Source: Opisthorchis felineus (lineage: Eukaryota > Platyhelminthes > Trematoda > Opisthorchiida > Opisthorchiidae). Taken from it: a stretch of 64,000 bases of DNA. The notes under the pieces were generated by a model. That model searched no databases. It was not told the DNA's origin and saw only the letters and a list, made by a program, of their open reading frames with translations. Numbering within the stretch: the stretch's first letter is position 1; each line of letters opens with the position of its first letter. Where the stretch lies: the NCBI GenBank assembly GCA_004794785.1, contig SJOL01006718.1, positions 171,038 to 235,037 on the forward strand, given 5' to 3'. This document shows positions 24,156-32,500 of this stretch, in pieces. The position numbers were made by a program, and so were the translations under genes.

Positions 24156-24429
24156 TCACGGGCATATACTGTCAGTGGGTTCTAACAGGAACGCATCCAT
24201 TGGTGAGAAATAAGGAGGATAATTCTATGAATGGCGGAGAACTGTTGAGGCGAAATTAGTGCGGCATCAGCGAAAATACCTTAGCAGCGAGAGTAATGTT
24301 CGAACAGACGCTCAGCTGAAGCATTGTATAATCAAGAGATCCAGCTGAGTCTACACTTGACACCATCCTACATTGCAGTTGGGTATTAATTTCTCTTGTC
24401 GTTCAGCTTTAACATCCTTTCGGTGTCTA

Positions 24430-24575
24430 GCCGCCATGCTTCCCAAAGATAGCACGAAGCCTGAGATAATGAGCCTAGACAAGAGCAGTCGAGATGCAGA
24501 GGTTGGGTATGAAACACGGACATTCTAGTCAGTAAGTTCGCGCCTTAACCACTGAGTTGTCTGAAGCTCACCAGT
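24430..24575 (-). repeat. tRNA-derived SINE, degenerate copy
   Basis: On the minus strand: box A-like 'ctcagtggttaaggcgcg' (24540-24560), degraded box B GTGTTTCATACC (24506-24517), then 'aacctctgcatctcgact' and 'gtctaggctc'. The same order appears in the SINE copies at 30.3 and 51.9-52.1 kb. Confidence 0.7.
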
Positions 24576-24579
24576 TGAT

Positions 24580-26460
24580 AAGCTCCTCATACATCAAATT
24601 TGGTGTTCATTTAAGAAGTAAGCTTGATCGAGACCCCGAAAGTACGCTTATCCAATGGGTCTTAAACCGGACGAAACAGACATTGGTCTGCTTAACATGG
24701 TGGGTTAGTAATGTAATATCAGAGTAGATATAGCCTCATTTTTAACCTTCCAGCCTAACAGCAGAGTACGGTTATCTGTTCCGGCTGTCCTGTTAAAGCC
24801 AGCTCCTGACCGCTACAGTTTCTTTCATCAGTGATATAGAGGGATAGAGATAGAGATACAAATCACATGCTACAACAGACTTGAATGGGCAACGGTCAGT
24901 TCCCATTCCAACAACATTACAGGTAATTGTGACCGCATAGAAACAGATGCGTTGATACGTCGAAAGACGTTTCACTACTGTGTAAGAGTTGACATAATTT
25001 GATGGAACTAGCCGAGACATACCAACTAAAACCTCACCCCATTTGCTGAACGCCTAGAATTTCTCCTGCTGTTGTGGCATCATACACAACCGGAAGTTGA
25101 AGCGTCATCCAGAATTCTCGATAACGTCTGTCGCTAGTTGACACTATCGGGACACTTGTGTTTTCTAATATTTGTGTGGAAGCCACCCACCCAAAATTCC
25201 CAACTTTTAATAGAAGATGTTGTTGCCGGGGCTTTAAACAGTCTGGCCATACCTCTTTCTTCACATGTATCTGAAAAGGGTTTACATTTCGACTCCAAGC
25301 AGTTCACCCTTGGTGATTTTATAACAAGGTCCATAAATTGGCCGGAAATTGTTCTATAAGGCTGCTGAATGGCACAAACTATTACGTGGTGTTTTCAAAA
25401 GTAGAGGATCTGGTGGAAACGGGTGACGTAATTGCTTCAGGTTAGCTAATTCGAAGACCAAACTAGCGCGTTGAGTTGGTGATTATTCCTAATCGTTCAA
25501 TTAAACGATAAAAATATCTCCAGAGTGTCACTTTCCCATCCCGTTTGCCGTTTGTCACACAGGACCTCATCCTTAATTTCCTCTGGCCAAACATTGGTCA
25601 ATGGACTTCGCACCTCATATCGTGCACCGACGAGGTCAACCAGATTTCCCTTCTAATGCGTGTCATCCCCTTAGCTGTCATTGAGTTTTAACCCGAAGGT
25701 TTGATGTTATCTTCACCAAGACTCGATGTGTCTAATCTAATTGCCTGGTCGTTTTATTTGTTTTTATGTTTCCAAACGCTAGCGTTGGCTGTAAACAGCA
25801 TACATGCGCCACAATTCTGTTCACCGTTGATCTAGGAGAATGGGCATGGATTGCAGCAGCTGATATAACTGACGTGTGAATCTAGCAGTGGCTGGGATTT
25901 TCATTTGGGAAGTCGGGAAGGGAATCTGTGCATTGAGGGAAACAGCTTGGATGTATGTGTGTGTGTAATGTTCTTCACTGATACGTAGCGTCTCAAGGTC
26001 GCGATCCAAGGAGACCCCAATGACCAGTGCGCTTGATTTTGCTGCCGAGTCATTGATTTGCATCTCCGATGGCATAAACCTCTCGACTGATTCGTCCTAG
26101 CGCAAATGCAGTGAATACATTTAATCCTTGGCCTTATATGCGTGACTGTGCTCGCTTTGCAAAGAAGTGAGCTAAGCTTACGCTTATCCAGGTTATTTAC
26201 AAATGAAAGATTTGTCGTATAGATTACTGCGAATACCAAAAAAGATCTTGAGGCTGTGCAGTTGAGGTAGCAGTTGATCATATACTCCATAGTGAGCGGT
26301 GTCCATAGGGGTTGCCTGATCAGATAATCGGTTGAAGTAGTAAGAGCAATTCATTGTTTTTTTGGGGGGTGGGGTGGGGGGCGAACGGCAACATTCCACT
26401 TGTTTATGCGTAAAGTGTGAAAACTCGGGTTTTCTAGTGTTTGTTAATTAAACAACGGTA
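24580..26460. other. Upstream flank of the main gene
   Basis: No exon can be joined to the gene beginning at 26464. A plus-strand frame at 25138-25359 (with SEKGLHFDSKQFTLGDFI) has coding character but no clear acceptor. A (GAGATA)-rich patch lies near 24833-24860, and a G-rich run (poly-T then G-rich, 26353-26383) lies about 80 nt before the first visible exon. Confidence 0.35.
25138..25359 (+). CDS. Candidate exon with stop, unknown
   Basis: A 73-codon frame ending in TAA. The second half (AGALNSLAIPLSSHVSEKG, then FDSKQFTLGDFITRSINW) looks protein-like. No strong acceptor or upstream partner is visible. It lies 1.1 kb before the CUPID gene on the same strand and would be the end of a different gene. 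Family not recognised. Confidence 0.22.
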   Translation: MTLSGHLCFLIFVWKPPTQNSQLLIEDVVAGALNSLAIPLSSHVSEKGLHFDSKQFTLGDFITRSINWPEIVL

Positions 26461-26463
26461 AGG

Positions 26464-26580
26464 ATGCTCTTTGATTTCAGATTAGAACTACTCGAACAAT
26501 ACTGTAATGCTTTTCGGGTCCTGTACACCCTGCAAAATTCAGACGCCGAGAAGTTTCAGGAATTGTGGAAATTTACAAAA
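26464..26580 (+). CDS. CUPID-type gene, exon 1 (tentative)
   Basis: ATG 26464 gives 39 codons with ELLEQYCNAFRVLYTLQ and an AEKFQELWKFTK helix, ending in phase 0 before a weak GTGGGA donor. The next exon also starts in phase 0. Alternatively the exon starts at 26481 after a good acceptor (ctctttgatttcag) and belongs to a longer gene with exons upstream. Of the gene's exons this is the least supported 5' element. Confidence 0.45.
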
Positions 26581-29500
26581 GTGGGATATTCGTGTCAATT
26601 TGTAAAACGATTCTTTCTGCATGAGAGTTTCGAGGGTGGAAACAAGAGTTTGCTGTAGTAAAATATCCATGGCAAAATCTTATGTTCTAATCGATTTCAT
26701 AAGAGCTAGTCCGGGAATTTTTTAGCACTGAATATTAAATTTGATAAAAACTAATGATCTTATTGGTAAATTCTTCTTATACAAACTATTCGTTCTCTAT
26801 TTAGCGAACAAATGAGTCTAATTCAGTCAGTACGGATGAACTTGAACAAACGGACTTCAAGCTACCTGACACGTCCGATGCCGCAACATTTTACTCACCA
26901 CTAGACGTTCGTAAAGCCAAATTTCAGTCCACTACTTTACCCACCTGTCATGCCGGCGATGCATGGGACGCGCGCTCCACAATTCCTCGTCTTGATAAAT
27001 CCACAGCGGATAATTCACTGATTCTTGAAGACAACTGGAGCCCCGCTCTGTCTAGTCCAGTTTCCACTTTGTTCAGAAGTAAGCCACGTTATATCGTTCA
27101 TTATTGACCAAGCGATTCAATCGTTTCAGTGCACTTAATGGATATTCCACTCCAAATCTACATTGTAGATAGGCATTCCGAATTTGGTTTGCAAAACAAC
27201 CGTGCGTCGGACACATCCTCCTTGCGGGCTAACTCCACTATTCTGTCCCGGTCCTCATCACTATCTACGCACCGATCAGATGACTTTGTCAGTTTGGAAG
27301 ATCGTTACATACGTTCACTGTTTGACAGGCAAGCTCAACTGAAATCACAGCTTGGTCGTCTGAACAGCGAGTTGCTGGAGCTGTTACATGAAGAGTGGGT
27401 AAGTCGTCTCTGCTACCACGACTCAACGTAGCTCACGAAGGGAGTCTTTTAGGGGAGGAAGAATTAACGAGGATATCTGTTGCTTTTCTCAAAATTCGAG
27501 TTTTGTTTGTGATTTGCGGCGTTTCGCCATCAAGTTGGTAATTCAGTACTCCTTCATTATACGATACCTTCACATGAGCAATGTCTCGTAGAAAGAAAAC
27601 GTTTCCTGGAACCCCCTTCAATACTTTGAATCAAACATTCAGTTCTAATTTTTTCCAATATAGGTCGTTTGCGCCCGAAGGTCGCCCATGTATTAACAAC
27701 AAAAACAGTAATTTTCTATCGAGTGGCTGTAACCGTGTCCTTATTGCGCTCGTTTTGCAAGGCAATTCGAACTAGTCCATAGAAAAACGAAGAAACAGTG
27801 CGTGACCTTCAGTTCAGCAGCATAAAATAGCAGTCGGCGATAACATATTAGGATGCCAGTTTGGATGCTGCACTCACCCAGCAGTAAGGTTCAATCGCCT
27901 CATATCTACATTAATCCTACGCACAAATAGATGTACATTTAAGTTTGCTACTGAGGACAAGTGCGTGTTGGAACATGGTTACCTTTGCCTCGTACAAGAC
28001 ATTTGACACGGTAACGCACTCTACTGGTTGTTTCTGCCACTCACTAACACCACAGAGGCTAATTTCACGTTTAATCAGAATTCATCCAGAACAGGGTCTT
28101 CGAAATACCAAGATGGAGAATTCAAACCAGTTTTTTGGCTTTCACTTGCAAGGCTGCGCCATTCTGTGTAGACTGCAACACAAAACTATGGTTTGCTACC
28201 TACCTTACAGCGCTTTGCGGACATTAGTCCACATGAAGTGAGGCCCCCGGTAAATTATTCACTTTTTCTACCTGTAACACTGATCCAGAAAATAACCGGC
28301 GTTGTTCCAGAAGGCTATGATGAACTACGGATCACCACCGGACAACCTACACAACCGCTGAAGACCACTTCGTTTCCACTGCCCCGAACCATCATTCAAC
28401 GCGCCAATACGTTTTCGCGAGACGGATGTAAGAACACTAACATCCCAAGGCGGAACACCTCGACTGTAAGTAATTACGCTTTTGTTACCTTTACGTAGTT
28501 CAAAGATTATTATATGTACTGAGAATGATACTGAGCTAAAGTACTGTTAAATTTAGTCAATTCACGGTTTTTATAAACTGTTGACACCAGAATAGTTTTG
28601 TGCTGTACTATGTACGTTTACTCTTATTTTCCGAAATAATTGCCAAGACATCCTTGTGTTCACACTGTTTTGTGAAGGTAACAGATGTAAACTGAGTGGC
28701 GGTTGATTTATCAGCCCTGTGATGACTTTCTGTCGGCTATACAAAAACATTAAATAAGCTAAGATAAAGCCAATGTTTCATGGCTAATCAAATTGCCATA
28801 AATGTGCGTCTATGGGGTTCTCAGTTTTCAGGGGGTTTGTCCCTTGGAAACATTTTTATATCAAGGATATTCTCGGATTCAATTTGGCGCTGAATTAACT
28901 GATTGAGTCGAGGTAATGTCGCAAGCTTTCGAAGAAACCAAAACATGTTAGTTAGTTTTCATTGTTCTCAGAAAAAATGGTTCACCAGCTTTGTAAACAG
29001 TTGCCCTTCATTTTCCTGTTCCAGACATCCCAGTATTCCACAGAGACTTCACCTGTTCCTTCTGTCAAGTGCCACCGGGACACGTTTCCTCAAGTAACTT
29101 CTCATGGATACTTTCCCGGTAGAAGCTGTCCTCTTGGAAAAAGCCGACATGATAGCTCGGCTTCTCCCACCAAAATGCGTATTACATCTCGGAAACATGA
29201 ATATAAATACACATCCGTCTGTATTCCAGATGAAATCGGAGCAGGTGGTGAATCACTGCGAACTGGCCAAGAGTTTGCCTCTCGTGTGTTTCAGTCTTAC
29301 GAGGATAAACTTTCATCCAAGAGTAATACTATCGTATCAACTGAATTCCCAAATGCATACATTGAGCAGACTACACCCCATATCTATAGTGATCACCCTA
29401 CTCCCACGCCTCCATCAGAACTGGATGAAGAAGATGTCGACATCAGACAAGCGTTCATAGAACTTCAATTACGTCGTCTGGAGGTCGATTATGCTGTCAT

Positions 29501-32500
29501 TTCAGAGCTCTATGTGGTTCACAAAAAGCGCGCTGCCGAGACTAAGCGGGAGGCCTACCGAATCGCCTATAAGACAAACTTGCAGAAGGTATGTAAGAAA
29601 CCCGTTCTGCCTTTTTGGCATACGTACCATGTTAACCATAGGAATCACAAGAGCTGCAAAGTCTTCAGCTTAATGAAGCTCAGCGAAGAACAGTGGAGAA
29701 CTTGCACTGTGACCGTAACCTGGCGTCTTCCCCTCATGTGTTCGGATCTCAATACCTGTAGTAGCGCTTTGTTGGAAATATGGTGTCAATCACTTTGCAT
29801 CGTCGTCACATTCAGGAACTAGGGGTATTGTACACAGCTTATTTCGTAATTACTCGTAAGTTCCAGGTACAAGAACCACGTACCTCAATGGATGCCCACC
29901 TAACATGACCCGTTGCTAGATGCCGAAATACCAGACCAAGCCCATTCTGCAGGTCCCACAAATCCGTCTACTCAACTTGCTCTCTGGCAGCCACATCACT
30001 GGCAATTAGCCGTACCATGCATTTGCCATCCATTCTCAGTATTTAGTGAAATCGTGCCACTGCGACTTGAGGGAGGCTATCAATCCACTGCTAACGACAG
30101 TTTGTTATCGAAAGTTCAACCCAGTATGACAGTAATGATTGCAGATATTGTCACTTGCACGCTAGTTACTCAGTGAACACTTCACGTTTTTCTGAAACTG
30201 TGTACAACCTTGTCTGACTCCCTTATCCGTATGTTACGAATAGACAAACTAATAATAAGTGGAAACGTAACCAACTTATGATACACGGCTGGTAAGCTCA
30301 CCTTGGGGTTACCTAGTCTATTTGAATCGATGGGGTGATTAGAGCGTGAATTTACTGACCGGAGGGTCTGTGGTTCGAATCCGACCTCTGCATCTCGACT
30401 TACCCTGTCTAGGCTCGGGCAACCTGCCAGTATCTCAGCCCTCGTGCTTCCTTCGGGTGGAATGGCAACTAGGCACTGGAAAGATGTTACAGCTGAAGGA
30501 ATCCACTGAGAGTTTTCTTTGGGTGAATGAATGTATTTTTTACTTCATATTCGTTGAGACAATGCGTGATGTACGCGGGTGATTAGTTACTAAAGATGTG
30601 GGTGCACTTGTCCACTAGTCTAGTTGCTTGAACATAACTTTCCGTGATATTCGAAATTTCCGGATTACAAGCTTGCACACATAAGCACCTAACCAAACAC
30701 TGTTATTTTACATTCGACGTATTTCAACAGAGGAACTCATTTACATCCCCTTCCAAAGTTTCCTATTGACATTATCCTGGTGTATATTTCCAGCTGAAAG
30801 AAATCCATACACAAATGGAGCAGCTTCGGGCGAAACTTGGCGAGAATCACCAGTCTTCCGTTTCTCAAATCACACCAAGGCAACACAGAAGGACGTGGAA
30901 GCCACTTTACAATAAAGCACGCAACTGGACAAGAGGGCCACTCTCTCGACCGAGTTCCCGCACTTGTTCTCCGCTGGAATGCACCAGGCAGCTGATGGAT
31001 TCTGCGCCACGGGCATCCAATACCTCTTGCTTATCACCCACAGTATTCAACGCACCGGCAAGCCCGACCAGTGAGTCCTTTTCTTCCCGTGATACGTCTT
31101 CACGTATTGCGCCAGATGCTAGCTCTGAATGTGGAACGGAATCAAGTCGGCTGAAGGTACTCAAACGTGTTCGGCGACCTACGTTACTCCCGCTTCTCCA
31201 TTTTTTCCATTCTGGAAGTGGAATGTCACACTCAGAGGTCTCAGGGGTCTCAGCGCATCATAAAGCAAATACTACCGGCAGTCTGCAAACGACTCACTTG
31301 GTCCCCCGCGGTGATGCAACAATGATACAACAGGAGGCACTCACTTCTGTCAAACCAATCATACACGAACCTTCTAAAAGTTTGAAGCTGGATTGCAATG
31401 GTCTTCAGACAGAAAAGGCTGAGTACCAGCCTTCGCCTCGTATTGAAGAATACAACGAATTTCTTTGGCCCAACTCGCTGAATGCCACTCCTGTGAACCC
31501 TGAAGCGAGCGAAGAAGCTCGTTCCACCATATCTTTTCGCGGATCTTCCACTTCTCCAGGATACCTAGTAAGTGTTTGGTGTGCGTTTATTAAACTGTTG
31601 GGGACCCTATGACTCGAACCTTAACACTGGTGCCTACTCCAAACATCCTTATACTTTTCGGAGCAGATCTGGGTACTACTCCTGTACTAGGTTCTTAATA
31701 ACAGCGTGAAGACTGGCGAGCCTTTTGACATTCGCGGTGCGAGGCAGTCCGCTTGAACGTGTTCCATATCCTTTTTGACATAATGTGGGTATGAAACCGG
31801 CTATCCACTTGGCTTGTGATAGTCACGCCCTAAATTTTTGCAGCCTCTAGTTTAGGGTGGAACGGTTCAGTGTATCTGTTCATGCAGGATCAGCCCAGTA
31901 CGCCTAGTTAACAACCAAACAATAGTGTTAGTAGCATTATTTTAAATTCTATCTCATCTGCTCTTTGGATTTTGCCGAATTTCCCGACCACCGCACAACT
32001 GTTCCAAAGGGACATACCACATAATCCACCGACTTCTTCCCAATTTGAAAATGACTTTGCCTCTACGTGAAGTGTGCAGCGAGATATAATATATCCACTG
32101 CACCACATATATTTCAGGAGAATGGCCGACCTGAGAGCTCTTCGTCCCTTAAATACCCCGTCCACCTGAGACGCAGGCTCAAACGAATACGATCCCTATC
32201 AATTATGGTGGAAGAGGTTTGTCTTGATGACAGTCCCACCAGCGAACTGAGGAATACAAGAAGATCACCTCCGAAGCTACTACAACGCTGTAACTCTTGG
32301 TCAACATTGAATTTTTGGCTTTCTCGTCATTCGATTCCGGAACAACAATTACGTGCTAGTGAATGTCGCTTCAGGTAAGCTTCCGTGATTCCATTCTTAG
32401 CACGCATTTTCCTTACTCATTCTTGGATTCATGTTGCACCTGACAGTGAATTAGTAGAAGTAGTTCGCTAGAAATAAGTAAGTTTTCGCAGTTTTTTCTG

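Noticed and set aside
30346..30582. 78-codon plus-strand frame
   Set aside because: It is SINE sequence (box B and SINE body).
30907..31164. 85-codon minus-strand frame
   Set aside because: It is the shadow of exon 6 of the CUPID-type gene.
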